From contig NZ_QXGL01000001.1 in assembly GCF_003951095.1 (NCBI RefSeq), positions 620,001 through 684,000 of the forward strand: DNA of 64,000 nucleotides. Direction: 5' to 3'. Each line of letters starts with the position of its first letter. Position 1 is the stretch's first letter. The notes under the pieces were generated by a model, which was given only the letters and a program-made list of their open reading frames with translations, was not told where the DNA came from and did not search any database. The stretch comes from Bifidobacterium goeldii (GTDB lineage: Bacteria > Actinomycetota > Actinomycetes > Actinomycetales > Bifidobacteriaceae). The position numbers were made by a program, and so were the translations under genes. Positions 1-8,756 of the stretch are shown one piece after another.

Positions 1-15
1 AATGGAGTGATACAC

Positions 16-972
16 ATGACGAATAACATTCCGCCGCGCACCGGTCAGCAGTATTCCATCTCCCACGGCGACTGGTCGGCGGTGATCACCGAACTGGGCG
101 CAACGATGCGCAAGATCACCTATCAAGGCAAGAACGTCATCGTGCCGCTTGGCCCCGATGATCCGGTCACCTGCTGCCATGGTCAGCTGCTCGTACCGTT
201 CCCGAACCGTATCGAAGCGGGCACGTACACGTTTGAGGGCACAACGTACACGCTGCCGATCGACGAGCATGATCGCAATACCGCTATTCATGGCTACGGT
301 TACCGCTCCTACTGGAAGCTCGAGGAACTCACTGAAAACTCCGTCACGCAGTCGTGGCGTGTACCATTCCTGCTCGGTTACCCGTTCGACGTGATTGTGA
401 CGGCTAAGCATGAGCTTGATGATGACGGCATGCATGTGACCGTGAGCGCCTACAATAACGGCGATGTGGATGCTCCGTGGGCACTGGCAATCCACCCGTG
501 GCTCGATAACGGGTTCAACGGTTACGGCGATGAAATTGACGGTCACAATGCACAATGCCATCTGACCGTGCCGGCTAACACGCACGTTACTGTGGATGAG
601 AATCTTATTCCGACCGGCACTGAGCCAGTGGATGGTACGAAGTATGATCTGCGCGATAATCCGCTGCTGACTGGCCAGCCGTTCGACGACGCGTGGACTG
701 ACGTGCATCACGATGCTGATGGCACGACGACCGCCACGTTTACTCGCCCTGACGGCCTGCAAATCACGGTTGGCGGCGATGAGACGATTACTTCGTTCCA
801 GGTGTGCACGGGTACTGGCTTCCCCGCGAACCAGCACCCGGCTGGTACTGCTGTCGAACCGCAAACCGCGTATGCTAACGCGTTCAATACTGGTATTGAT
901 CTCATCGCAATTAAGCCAGGCGAGACGAGCGAAACGAAGCTGTTCATCTCTGCTCGCCAACTAGAAGCATAA
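16..972 (+). CDS. Aldose 1-epimerase family protein
   Basis: This 318-residue cytoplasmic protein belongs to the aldose 1-epimerase (mutarotase) family, which interconverts the alpha and beta anomers of hexoses such as glucose or galactose. The three expected catalytic positions can be seen: His92 in an AIHG motif, His160 in AIHPW, and Glu281 in AVEPQTAY. The length is near that of the bacterial GalM family. An in-frame GTG lies nine bases upstream, but the ATG is preferred because GGAG sits eight bases before it. The true substrate is unknown because many family members act on sugars other than galactose. No sugar operon is visible around it, and the sequence upstream lies outside the window. 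Confidence 0.85.
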   Translation: MTNNIPPRTGQQYSISHGDWSAVITELGATMRKITYQGKNVIVPLGPDDPVTCCHGQLLVPFPNRIEAGTYTFEGTTYTLPIDEHDRNTAIHGYGYRSYWKLEELTENSVTQSWRVPFLLGYPFDVIVTAKHELDDDGMHVTVSAYNNGDVDAPWALAIHPWLDNGFNGYGDEIDGHNAQCHLTVPANTHVTVDENLIPTGTEPVDGTKYDLRDNPLLTGQPFDDAWTDVHHDADGTTTATFTRPDGLQITVGGDETITSFQVCTGTGFPANQHPAGTAVEPQTAYANAFNTGIDLIAIKPGETSETKLFISARQLEA

Positions 973-1085
973 ATCAGCGTCGTATTACCGGCTGCTAGAA
1001 GTGAAAGGCGGGACGCGACTTGCTAACGTCTCGCCTTTATGCGATAATCCCCAAGGCTTATCAATCGTACGAAAAGGAGTCCATC

Positions 1086-1160
1086 ATGGGCATGCGCGGA
1101 CGCAAGCGCAAGGATCGCCGCAAGAAGGCCGCCAACCACGGCAAGAGGCCAAACGCCTGA
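1086..1160 (+). CDS. Ribosomal protein bL37, 24 residues
   Basis: This tiny gene encodes MGMRGRKRKD followed by RRKKAANHGKRPNA. Half the residues are Arg or Lys, and the NHGKRPNA ending matches, as I recall it, the 24-residue actinobacterial large-subunit protein bL37 first seen in mycobacterial ribosome structures. It should bind 23S rRNA near the peptidyl transferase region. A strong AAAGGAG ribosome binding site lies six to seven bases before the ATG. A strong hairpin terminator follows after about 35 bases, so it is likely a single-gene transcript. Automatic annotation usually misses genes this short. The identification rests on sequence resemblance from memory, not a search. Confidence 0.85.
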   Translation: MGMRGRKRKDRRKKAANHGKRPNA

Positions 1161-1168
1161 TTCTTGTC

Positions 1169-1189
1169 GATGACGTTACACACGTCATC
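1169..1189. repeat. Short perfect inverted repeat after the bL37 gene
   Basis: The sequence GATGACGT-TACAC-ACGTCATC has 8-bp perfect arms. It lies between the bL37 stop and the main terminator and could act as an upstream stem of the same termination region or stabilise the mRNA 3' end. Confidence 0.5.
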
Positions 1190-1196
1190 AGCATAT

Positions 1197-1243
1197 AAAA
1201 CCCCGATATACAGCGATTATCACGCCATATATCGGGGTTTTTC
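1197..1243. terminator. Bidirectional rho-independent terminator
   Basis: The arms AAAACCCCGATATA and TATATCGGGGTTTT flank a loop of about 17 bases and end in a T run on both strands. It separates the rightward bL37 gene from the leftward sigma factor / partner operon and can stop transcription from both sides. Confidence 0.9.
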
Positions 1244-1275
1244 ATATGTTCAAATTGCTCATCGAGCAACAGCTC

Positions 1276-1671
1276 TCAGCTGCAACAGGATCGTGAACAA
1301 CTACCATCACAGCGAGGATTGCCGCACGGGCAGCCTGTCGCTGTTTCAATATCGCCATCGCACTGGTTTTCACCACAACACCGATCCAGCGTGTCGCGCA
1401 AACGAGTCAGCAGACATTCCGGCGCCTCTTGTGGGCGCAAATAGGCGCGCAACGCTCGAATCATCGCCTTTTCGCGCGCGTCACAGCACGATTCAGGGTC
1501 AAAACACTCACCTGAATCCATAGGCACCCACTGCGCGCTGACACTAGAGCCATCAGACACATCCGCGTTTACATCCACCGTCGTGATACGCACATCCGTA
1601 TGAATTACCGCACCGTCAGGCGTCCGCCGGGTGATGGAGATACGACCGTGCCGTTCTACAGGCTCGCCCAT
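1276..1671 (-). CDS. Cys-rich protein, probable anti-sigma partner of the adjacent sigma factor
   Basis: This 131-residue protein is encoded directly after the sigma factor gene, with start and stop overlapping or nearly so. That is the position of RsrA/RshA, the zinc anti-sigma factors of SigR/SigH. Residues about 66-95 (REKAMIRALRAYL...APECLLTRLRDTL) resemble the C-terminal half of RshA-type proteins. However, the N-terminal HxxxCxxC zinc motif of that family is absent. Instead there are 13 cysteines, at 56, 62-63, 86, 98-99, 104, 114, 116, 121, 125 and 129-130, concentrated in a Cys-rich tail. I chose the ATG five bases after GGAG; GTG at 1677 and ATG at 1674 are alternatives. The role as redox or metal-sensing anti-sigma factor is inferred from position and cysteine content. 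Confidence 0.6.
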   Translation of the reverse strand: MGEPVERHGRISITRRTPDGAVIHTDVRITTVDVNADVSDGSSVSAQWVPMDSGECFDPESCCDAREKAMIRALRAYLRPQEAPECLLTRLRDTLDRCCGENQCDGDIETATGCPCGNPRCDGSCSRSCCS

Positions 1672-1673
1672 CA

Positions 1674-2429
1674 TCACTCCTTTCCCGTATCGGCTGCCTT
1701 ACCACTGACAGCTCGCCGTGTAGCATTCGTAGCATGCGACGCAGCAGACGTACGTGTCGCACTGCTCGTCATGCTTTCCGTATGTTCATTATGCCCATTA
1801 TGACCTGCACCTGCACGGTTCGCGGACGGTGAACCGTAGCCACGTTCTAACGCGTATGACGCAAGCTCACGTTTTAACTGTGCGCGCGCACGATTGAGTC
1901 GGCTCATCACCGTACCAATTTTGACGCCTTGCTCGTCAGCAACTTGCTGATATGACTTACCATCAATCGCTGCGTCAATAAACACTTGCCGCCGTTCAGG
2001 AGACAAATGCGCGAGCGCCTTCATAATCTCCTCAGGTGCAAACGCATCCAAATATTCCTGCTCAGCTGACTTCAACTCTTCTGGCGAATGTTCAGATGCT
2101 GCGTAAATATCCCAGTCATCATATTCGCCCGTAGAATCGTTAGCTCGCTGCGGGCGCCGTTTCGCTTTCGCATACTGGTTAAAGTATGCGTTGCGTTCAA
2201 TGGTGGTCATCCACGCTTCGAAATTAGAGTCAGGGTTAAATGAGTCAAATGCTTTAAACCCGCGTTCAAACGTGTCTTGCACAAGATCTTGAGCATCGTC
2301 AGGATCATTGGTGAGTTTCATTGCCTGACGGTATAACGCGTTTACCGCAGGCATGGCAAGCCGTTCAAAGCGCGCGCGCTTCTGCGCTGTAGTCTCGCTC
2401 AATGTCTGCTCGTCAGTCACGCACACCAT
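1674..2429 (-). CDS. ECF-type RNA polymerase sigma factor, SigH/SigR-like
   Basis: This is a sigma-70 family factor of the extracytoplasmic-function group. Region 2 is visible as DDAQDLVQDTFERGFKAF with the NFEAWMTTIERN segment, which recognises the -10 element. Region 4 is visible as LSPERRQVF...GKSYQQVADEQGVKIGTVMSRLNRAR, a helix-turn-helix for the -35 element. The pattern is closest to actinobacterial SigH/SigR, which controls oxidative and thiol stress genes. The open frame extends to 2501, into the divergent murE start, so I prefer one of the ATG/GTG codons at 2429-2418. The C-terminal 50 residues are low-complexity Ser/Thr/Ala/His. It overlaps the Cys-rich partner gene by a few bases, so the two should be translationally coupled. 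Confidence 0.8.
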   Translation of the reverse strand: MVCVTDEQTLSETTAQKRARFERLAMPAVNALYRQAMKLTNDPDDAQDLVQDTFERGFKAFDSFNPDSNFEAWMTTIERNAYFNQYAKAKRRPQRANDSTGEYDDWDIYAASEHSPEELKSAEQEYLDAFAPEEIMKALAHLSPERRQVFIDAAIDGKSYQQVADEQGVKIGTVMSRLNRARAQLKRELASYALERGYGSPSANRAGAGHNGHNEHTESMTSSATRTSAASHATNATRRAVSGKAADTGKE

Positions 2430-2494
2430 TGTAGGCGGCGCGGCAACCGTGCTTGTACAATAAGGGACGGATTTGTTAGGAAAGGTGCTACGGC

Positions 2495-4087
2495 ATGACA
2501 CTCACTTTGGCGTCGGCGACGCAACTGCTTAAGGAACACGGCTTGTTGCGCGAGATCATTCGACGTGACCATTGGACGCTTGATCCGCATGATTTCGATG
2601 ACTGCGACACGGCGTTCGCAGCAATCACCTATGACACTCGTCAGGTGAAAGCTGGCACGCTGCTATGCTGCAAGGGCCGTTTCAAAGCTGAATACTTGCA
2701 TGGTATTGATGAAGCTGGCCTTCAAGCATATGTGGCAGAAACAGATTTTTCTGGCGAAACTGATGCTCCAGGACTGATTGTGAACGATGTTCGCCGTGCT
2801 ATGAGCTTGCTGTCTGCACAGTTCTATGGTCGCCCGCAGGATGAGCTGACTGTTGTTGGTATCACTGGTACTAAAGGTAAGACTACGACCGCGTACTTTA
2901 CACAGGCTGTGCTCAATGCGTATAGCGATGGTCATGCGGCGCTCTTCTCCTCGGTGGACAACTGTTTGGACGGGCATACGTACGTTGAATCTGATTTGAC
3001 TACGCCTGAATCAATGGACGCATTCCGCATGATGCGCGAGGCTGTTGATAACGGTATGAAATACCTTGTGATGGAGGTTTCCTCGCAGGCATACAAGGTG
3101 GAGCGCGTCTATGGGCTTACGTTTGATGTGGCGGCGTTCCTTAACATCTCCCCTGATCACATTAGCCCGATTGAGCATCCTACGTTTGAAGATTACCTGT
3201 ACTGCAAGCGTCACATTATTGCTAACTGCCGTTCGCTAGTTTTGGGTGTTGACGCAGACCATGCGGATTTGTTGCGCCAAGATGCCGCGGCTGCCGGCGT
3301 ACCGGTGACGACGTTCGCTTTGCGTAACGATTCCCTGTACACCGCCAGCTCTGAAACTGACAATGATTCAGCTGACGCTGATCATACTGTTGCAGATTTT
3401 GTTGCTCGCCCTGCTAATGAGGCACATAGCAGCTACCATATTGCGGCTGATAACGCTGATCTTGGTGCGTTTACGCTCGCACTGGATGGTGACTTCAACT
3501 ATGCGAATGCAGCAGCCGCACTGGCAATCGCGCAGGCTGCTGGCGCAGATCTGCACGATGAACGTGTGTCGCATGCGATGACAACCGTCCGTATCGCTGG
3601 GCGCATGGAACAGTTCCGTGATCCGCAGTCGAATACGCTTGCCATCGTCGATTATGCGCATAATTACGCGTCGGTCACCGCACTGCTCGACTTTGTGTAT
3701 GAGCGGTTTGGTGAGCAGCATCCGCGTATCACGCTGGTTACTGGTTCGGCTGGCAACAAAGCGTATGATCGTCGCAAAGAAATCGTTGAAGCCGCGCAGG
3801 ATCGTATTGCAAACTTTATTTTCACGGCTGAGGATACTGACAGCGAACCGTTTATTGATATCTGCATGCAAATGCAGGGGTATATTACCAACGATGCTGT
3901 TACCTCAACGGTGATTTCTGATCGTACGACCGCTGTGACGAACGCTGTCTACGATGCGCGCGCGCATGCTGACCAGTTCAACATTCTGCTCATTATCGGT
4001 AAGGGCGATGAGCGTTGGATTAAGAATCATAACAAGCATGTGCCGTTCGAAGGCGACGATCATATTATCGAGCGCTTGTTCGCCTAA
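2495..4087 (+). CDS. murE: UDP-N-acetylmuramoyl-tripeptide synthetase MurE, non-DAP type
   Basis: MurE adds the third amino acid to UDP-MurNAc-L-Ala-D-Glu in the cytoplasm during peptidoglycan synthesis. The 530-residue protein shows the Mur ligase ATP loop GITGTKGKTTT (residues about 122-132), the VMEVSSQA motif and an ISPDHI/HPTFEDY segment that binds nucleotide and metal. The DNPR signature of diaminopimelate-adding enzymes is not seen; the corresponding place reads TAEDTDSEPF. This fits lysine or ornithine addition, as expected for bifidobacteria. The gene lies far from the dcw cluster and directly upstream of a FemABX ligase. An AGGAAAGG ribosome binding site precedes the ATG. The exact diamino acid added cannot be decided from sequence. 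Confidence 0.9.
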   Translation: MTLTLASATQLLKEHGLLREIIRRDHWTLDPHDFDDCDTAFAAITYDTRQVKAGTLLCCKGRFKAEYLHGIDEAGLQAYVAETDFSGETDAPGLIVNDVRRAMSLLSAQFYGRPQDELTVVGITGTKGKTTTAYFTQAVLNAYSDGHAALFSSVDNCLDGHTYVESDLTTPESMDAFRMMREAVDNGMKYLVMEVSSQAYKVERVYGLTFDVAAFLNISPDHISPIEHPTFEDYLYCKRHIIANCRSLVLGVDADHADLLRQDAAAAGVPVTTFALRNDSLYTASSETDNDSADADHTVADFVARPANEAHSSYHIAADNADLGAFTLALDGDFNYANAAAALAIAQAAGADLHDERVSHAMTTVRIAGRMEQFRDPQSNTLAIVDYAHNYASVTALLDFVYERFGEQHPRITLVTGSAGNKAYDRRKEIVEAAQDRIANFIFTAEDTDSEPFIDICMQMQGYITNDAVTSTVISDRTTAVTNAVYDARAHADQFNILLIIGKGDERWIKNHNKHVPFEGDDHIIERLFA

Positions 4088-4181
4088 ACGCGAGTACACC
4101 CGCACATCCGCACATATTGCTGCCGACGTACGCTGCAGTCGGCAGCGTGAAACTATTAGGATTCGTAAGGAACATACAAGC

Positions 4182-5180
4182 ATGATCACGTTGGAGAAGT
4201 CCGATTACCCGCAGATGGAACAGGCTGCGTCTGATGCTGGAGTGACGCTGCCTATTGAGCAAACCGGAATCTGGGCGCGTTTTCAAGCGGATATTCCCGG
4301 TCGTACCCCGTGGGGCGTGTATTTGATCAAGCGTGATGGCGATATCATCGCGTTCATCGCGTTCATCGACATGGAGACGCACGGCTATCATTACCTGCGT
4401 TCGATGCACGGCCCGGTCTGGATCACCAAGCCGGATGAGGCTGAGGAGCGCGAGACGATCGACGCGATCGCTAAAACCGTGCACGAGGCCGACCGCCGCG
4501 TGGCGTTCATTCGCATCGATACTTGGTTCACTGACGGCACCGTGCCGGTACTGTCCACCGTGCCGTACGACCAGACTGTAGTGATCAACGTGACCGGCGG
4601 CGATGACGAGATTCTCGCCCGCATGAAGCGCCGCGGCCGTCGCGATGTGCGCAAGGCCCTGCGCGAATGCCCGGCCGAATGCGCTGATGAGACCGCTGAG
4701 GCGATCGCCGATTTTGCGGAATACTACGATGTGATGGTCGAGACCGGCAAGCGCGATGGCTTCACCCCCGCGCCGATCACCGATTACTCCGATATGATCA
4801 AGGCACTTGGTGCCGATCATTGCCGTGTGTTCGCCGCACGTATCGACGGACGCGTGGTTGCTTGGTCGATTGTTACGGTCAATGGCACGCACGCGGTGCG
4901 CTACTATGCCGGTATGCGCAACGATGTCATGCGCCTGCATGTCACTGACAAGCTGCTGTACACCGAATGCTGCATCCTCGGCTCGCAGGGCATTACCGAA
5001 TACGATCTCATGGGCATTGGCTCTGATTTAGCACCAAGCCTGAATGGTCTTAACGAGTTCAAGTGCAAGTTCACCGAGGAAATCACCCATGTGGCTGCCG
5101 GGCGCGATGTGCCGATTAAGAAGGCGTTCTACAGTACGCTGAAGCTTGCAAAATCCGTTAAGGATGGGCTGAAGAAGTAG
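4182..5180 (+). CDS. FemABX-type peptidoglycan interpeptide-bridge aminoacyltransferase
   Basis: This 332-residue protein matches the FemABX/MurM family, which uses aminoacyl-tRNA to add bridge amino acids to the third residue of the lipid II stem peptide on the cytoplasmic membrane face. The two tandem acetyltransferase-like halves are recognisable, including RVVAWSIVTVNG, VRYYAGMRNDVMRL and LNGLNEFKCKFTEEI near the C-terminus. The start at 4182 has a TAAGGAA site nine bases upstream. It follows murE by 94 bases and ends in a strong terminator, so murE and this gene probably form one transcript that sets the chemistry of the cross-bridge. The residue it adds (Ser, Ala, Gly or Thr are known in bifidobacteria) cannot be read from sequence. 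Confidence 0.85.
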   Translation: MITLEKSDYPQMEQAASDAGVTLPIEQTGIWARFQADIPGRTPWGVYLIKRDGDIIAFIAFIDMETHGYHYLRSMHGPVWITKPDEAEERETIDAIAKTVHEADRRVAFIRIDTWFTDGTVPVLSTVPYDQTVVINVTGGDDEILARMKRRGRRDVRKALRECPAECADETAEAIADFAEYYDVMVETGKRDGFTPAPITDYSDMIKALGADHCRVFAARIDGRVVAWSIVTVNGTHAVRYYAGMRNDVMRLHVTDKLLYTECCILGSQGITEYDLMGIGSDLAPSLNGLNEFKCKFTEEITHVAAGRDVPIKKAFYSTLKLAKSVKDGLKK

Positions 5181-5212
5181 TCTCAGCTCACGTGCTATCG
5201 CGAGTTCATATG

Positions 5213-5258
5213 GTGAAGTCCCTGATCTTCATTTCGAAGGTCAGGGACTTCACTTTTT
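5213..5258 (+). terminator. Rho-independent terminator after the FemABX gene
   Basis: The arms GTGAAGTCCCTGATCTTC and GAAGGTCAGGGACTTCAC form an 18-pair stem with one T-G pair, followed by TTTTT on the plus strand. It closes the murE-femX unit against the convergent aminotransferase gene. Confidence 0.9.
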
Positions 5259-5324
5259 CACCATACAGTGGCAATTGTGTGCTGCACGGGTTTCTTGATA
5301 TCTTCGCAAAGATCTGCGTCAATA

Positions 5325-6542
5325 TCAGCGCGTATTCAACACTGCTTCGATAATCGTCTGCGTTCGCGCACGCGCAGTCTCACCAGCGCCGAGTTCAGTT
5401 GGCAAACACAATGCGGTAGCAACGAGGCGATCGCTCACCGTTACCGTGGAGCGATCTAGCGTATCGAGACCGTACGCTGCCGGGTCGGTGACTCCGGGGA
5501 ACAATTCCGGCCGATACCAGCGTTCAGCATAACCTCCTGCAGCGCGCACAGCGGTGATAATGCGCTCAGCAGCCTCGGTGTCACGAGCGAACAGGGGGAA
5601 GCGCAGCAACGGCTGTGGGCCACCGGCAGTTACGACACTCGGCATCGTCACATGATCGCACTTGGAAAACGCTGTACGATACGCGTCTACAATCTCGCGG
5701 CGGCCAGCCTCGTTGGTGTCAAGGGCTTTGATAGCGTGTTCGGCCTGTGCGGCGATCCACGGGGTTACACTCATCGGCTGCGAGGCCAGCCCACCGCGGC
5801 GCTCGACGTCGGCGATTGGCGGCTCATACCAGCCAGCGCGCGTCAAAACACCGCGGAGGCGCCCGCCAAGGGAGCCAAGCCGCGATAGCACACGATTCTC
5901 GTTGACGTAGATTTTCGTAACAGTATCCACATGCTTCGGAGGTTCGGCGAGCGCAGCAAACCCGCGTCGAATTGCTTGGTCAAGTTCAGGATCGCGCTTT
6001 GCGAGATGCGGGTTTACCCATACGGCGCCACCGAATCGGGTCGGCAGAATCTTTTCCACGCCGAACGAGTGCACAGAGACGTCGGCCAGCGGCTCCCCTG
6101 CTTCATTGTGTGCCATACGGGTAGCGCAATGCGCGCAATCCTCGACCAGTAGCGCATTGAGCCCGTTCGTGAAGTCGGCCAACCGTCGGGCCTCTTCGGA
6201 GGCGATCGCGCCAAAGGTGTGTTGCAGCATCACAGCATGAATCTGCTCGTCAGCGCCGACGCGCAGCGAATCGATAGCATTGGCGTCGATCGCCATCGTA
6301 TCCGCATCAACATCCGCATATCGCGGCGTCAGTCCTGCGACGATAATCGGATCAACTGCCGTGCAGCAAGTGAACAGCTGCGTAATCACCGATCCGGCGC
6401 CGCGCGTGGCACGCAATGCTTCGAACACAATCTGCATGCCATACCGCGCTTTAAACACAGGAAACCAGTCACCCGCATTCGTCCCCGTACGCTCAGCTAA
6501 CGCTTTTCGCAAGTTTTTGAATCGTCCATCATCGTTTGCCAT
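5325..6542 (-). CDS. DegT/DnrJ/EryC1-class PLP-dependent aminotransferase-like protein
   Basis: This 405-residue protein has the fold-type I pattern of the DegT/DnrJ/EryC1/StrS family, which transfers amino groups to keto-sugars. Asp135 in LLVEDCAHCA should contact the PLP ring nitrogen. Lys164 in HSFGVEKILPTRFGGAVWV is placed as the Schiff-base lysine. The protein has extra segments in its second half compared with typical sugar aminotransferases, so the substrate is uncertain. A GGAAGG site lies close before the ATG. It sits between the murE-femX pair and a secreted wall hydrolase, divergent from the latter. A part in making an envelope amino sugar is a reasonable inference but not proven. 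Confidence 0.7.
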   Translation of the reverse strand: MANDDGRFKNLRKALAERTGTNAGDWFPVFKARYGMQIVFEALRATRGAGSVITQLFTCCTAVDPIIVAGLTPRYADVDADTMAIDANAIDSLRVGADEQIHAVMLQHTFGAIASEEARRLADFTNGLNALLVEDCAHCATRMAHNEAGEPLADVSVHSFGVEKILPTRFGGAVWVNPHLAKRDPELDQAIRRGFAALAEPPKHVDTVTKIYVNENRVLSRLGSLGGRLRGVLTRAGWYEPPIADVERRGGLASQPMSVTPWIAAQAEHAIKALDTNEAGRREIVDAYRTAFSKCDHVTMPSVVTAGGPQPLLRFPLFARDTEAAERIITAVRAAGGYAERWYRPELFPGVTDPAAYGLDTLDRSTVTVSDRLVATALCLPTELGAGETARARTQTIIEAVLNTR

Positions 6543-6722
6543 TGCTTACGCCTTCCATCCAATCGGCTGTCAGCCGCCGTTCCCACACACATTCCAATGC
6601 CACATTACTGTATCGCGTCATTGCTTCTCCAACCTCCCTTCGAACATGAGATAAACGACACCCCCGATGTCTGAAACATGGAAAATGATTTACCATTACT
6701 GCAGATGTGAAGGGAGATTATC

Positions 6723-8723
6723 ATGCAACGACGCTCATACCATCGGTTCCCACAACTGCGTAAAACTGTTTGCGGTATGTCAGCAGCGACATTACTGATC
6801 ACATCACTATGTATGCCCACAACGATCGCATTTGCAGCCGAAACCGGTTCAACCTCCCCTGAAACAACGAACAGTATCACCAGCGACGCAACAGCCGCCA
6901 CAACGCCAAGTAACAACGCATCATCCTCGGCACCAGATACAACCGCAAACGATAGTTCAGAGGAACCTCTCGCTACTAATGAGCAGCAGACCACGCCCGA
7001 AGCTGATTCATCAACCGATCAGTCCACTGAACAATCATCTCAATCCACGGAACAATCACCATCTCATTCCGGTACGTCCACACTTCCCCCTGAGAAGACC
7101 GGTCCTACATATACGGTTGAGTATCTTGATGCACTGGCCGAAGCAAATAAAGATCTCATCAATGAAGGTGAGTACACGATTTCTTCGGCATTGGCCAGTA
7201 ACTTAGTACTTGATGTGTCCAATGGCAGTACTGACAACGGCGCAAATGTGCAAATATACCAAGACAATGCTTCCCCAGCGCAGCGATGGAAGGTAACAAA
7301 AGACGATAAGGGCTATCTGACGCTCACCAACGAGGGATCCGGCAAAGTACTGGATATACTCTCAGGAAACAACCAGTCTGGCGCAAACGTTCAGTCGTAC
7401 GCATCCAACAATTCACGGGCGCAGAAATGGATCGCTATCAATTCAAATGGACGTATTATTCTACGCTCCGCACTCACTGGCGATTACCTACTGTCATTGG
7501 ATGTATTCGACGGACGCGCCAAATCCGGTACCAATGTGCAATCGTATGCCGATAACGGATCGCGTGCGCAACAATGGAATTTTGAAAAAATCATCGATAT
7601 GACGCCCCAGGTTCGAGCATATTGGAATCAACATCTTCGTCTTGGCAGGCCAACACAACCGGCTGAAACAACAACTTATGGTTTGCGCCAAACGTTCCAG
7701 CACGGTGCGGTATACCAATGGACCAATGCCAATAACAAAGTCCTAGGAGTCGCCGGTGATATCTATGCAAAATACGCATCACTCGGCGCAGAAAACGGCA
7801 TTTTAGGAATGCCGCTCGTCAATGAAACAACATTGCGCGGAGGCCATTCACAGGCGTTCCAAAAAGGAGAAATACATCAGTCCGCTGCAGGAACGTTCTT
7901 CACACGAGGAGATATTCAAAACTATTGGGCCGCACATGGATGGGAAAACGGATGGCTTGGGTATCCCACTAGTGATGAAGTCACTGGTTTACGTGACGGC
8001 GGAGCTTCGCAACGGTTCCAAGGCGGTACTCTATTTTGGTCCACCGCATCAGGCGTCCACAGTGTCAGCGGCACTTTTCTTGGCGATTATGCAGCACGCC
8101 GCTACGAGGCCGGAGATCTCGGCTACCCCGTCAATGATGAGCATGATTGGAATAAAGGTCTAGCTCAAGACTTCCAGCATGGCACATTGTTCTGGAATGG
8201 TTGTGGTAAGAAAGGATGGCAGAATCCCGCCCAATACTTCCAAGTGAGTTCATGTGATGTGGGTGTACCCGCCAATGGCAAGTTCGGATATGCTTCGCCA
8301 TCACGTATCACAATGAATGCAACGCGCGATCAAGCAATCGAAGCAATGATTAGCCGTGCCTACGATTATCTCGGTACGCGTTATGTGTGGGATTATGCAT
8401 TGCAGCCGGGTGTTGGCGTTGATTGTGCTGGCTTGGTAATGCAGTCACTATACGCGGCAGGTATGGATTTGCATGAGTACAATCCATCGAATCATTGGTA
8501 CGATCCGTGGCATAGTCATGATGCAAATAACATGGCTGCTGACAGCCGTTTCATGCATGTGTCATTAAACGATCGTCAACGCGGTGATCTGATCTATTGG
8601 CCCGGACATATCGCGATCTATCTCGGCAATGATCAGATTATTGAGGCGAACGTGCCAACTGTACGTATCAACAGCCTGTGGGCGTACGGCGCGCCTTCCG
8701 GTGCGCTGCGTCCGTTTGTCTGA
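6723..8723 (+). CDS. Secreted ricin-lectin / LGFP / NlpC-P60 cell wall protein
   Basis: This 666-residue protein is exported: a basic N-terminus, a hydrophobic core and an AFA-A cleavage site lie within residues 1-39. Residues 40-128 are a Ser/Thr/Gln-rich linker. Residues about 150-290 form a ricin-type beta-trefoil with three NVQxY...RAQ(K/Q)W repeats, so it may bind glycans. Residues about 345-500 hold LGFP-like repeats (ILGMPLVNE, WLGYPTSDE, DLGYPVNDE), known as wall-binding units in actinobacteria. Residues 533-666 are an NlpC/P60 peptidase domain with Cys568 (VDCAG) and His629 (GHIAIYLG). The third catalytic position appears to be Glu641 where His is usual. It likely cleaves stem peptides. 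The next gene encodes a membrane-anchored protein and may be co-transcribed. Confidence 0.85.
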   Translation: MQRRSYHRFPQLRKTVCGMSAATLLITSLCMPTTIAFAAETGSTSPETTNSITSDATAATTPSNNASSSAPDTTANDSSEEPLATNEQQTTPEADSSTDQSTEQSSQSTEQSPSHSGTSTLPPEKTGPTYTVEYLDALAEANKDLINEGEYTISSALASNLVLDVSNGSTDNGANVQIYQDNASPAQRWKVTKDDKGYLTLTNEGSGKVLDILSGNNQSGANVQSYASNNSRAQKWIAINSNGRIILRSALTGDYLLSLDVFDGRAKSGTNVQSYADNGSRAQQWNFEKIIDMTPQVRAYWNQHLRLGRPTQPAETTTYGLRQTFQHGAVYQWTNANNKVLGVAGDIYAKYASLGAENGILGMPLVNETTLRGGHSQAFQKGEIHQSAAGTFFTRGDIQNYWAAHGWENGWLGYPTSDEVTGLRDGGASQRFQGGTLFWSTASGVHSVSGTFLGDYAARRYEAGDLGYPVNDEHDWNKGLAQDFQHGTLFWNGCGKKGWQNPAQYFQVSSCDVGVPANGKFGYASPSRITMNATRDQAIEAMISRAYDYLGTRYVWDYALQPGVGVDCAGLVMQSLYAAGMDLHEYNPSNHWYDPWHSHDANNMAADSRFMHVSLNDRQRGDLIYWPGHIAIYLGNDQIIEANVPTVRINSLWAYGAPSGALRPFV

Positions 8724-8756
8724 TTGAGATCGTCTGCAAGGAAGAAGGATTCCATC

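Noticed and set aside
4065..4940. A 291-residue minus-strand frame opposite the FemABX gene
   Set aside because: It has no motifs or ribosome binding site and lies antisense to a clear gene.
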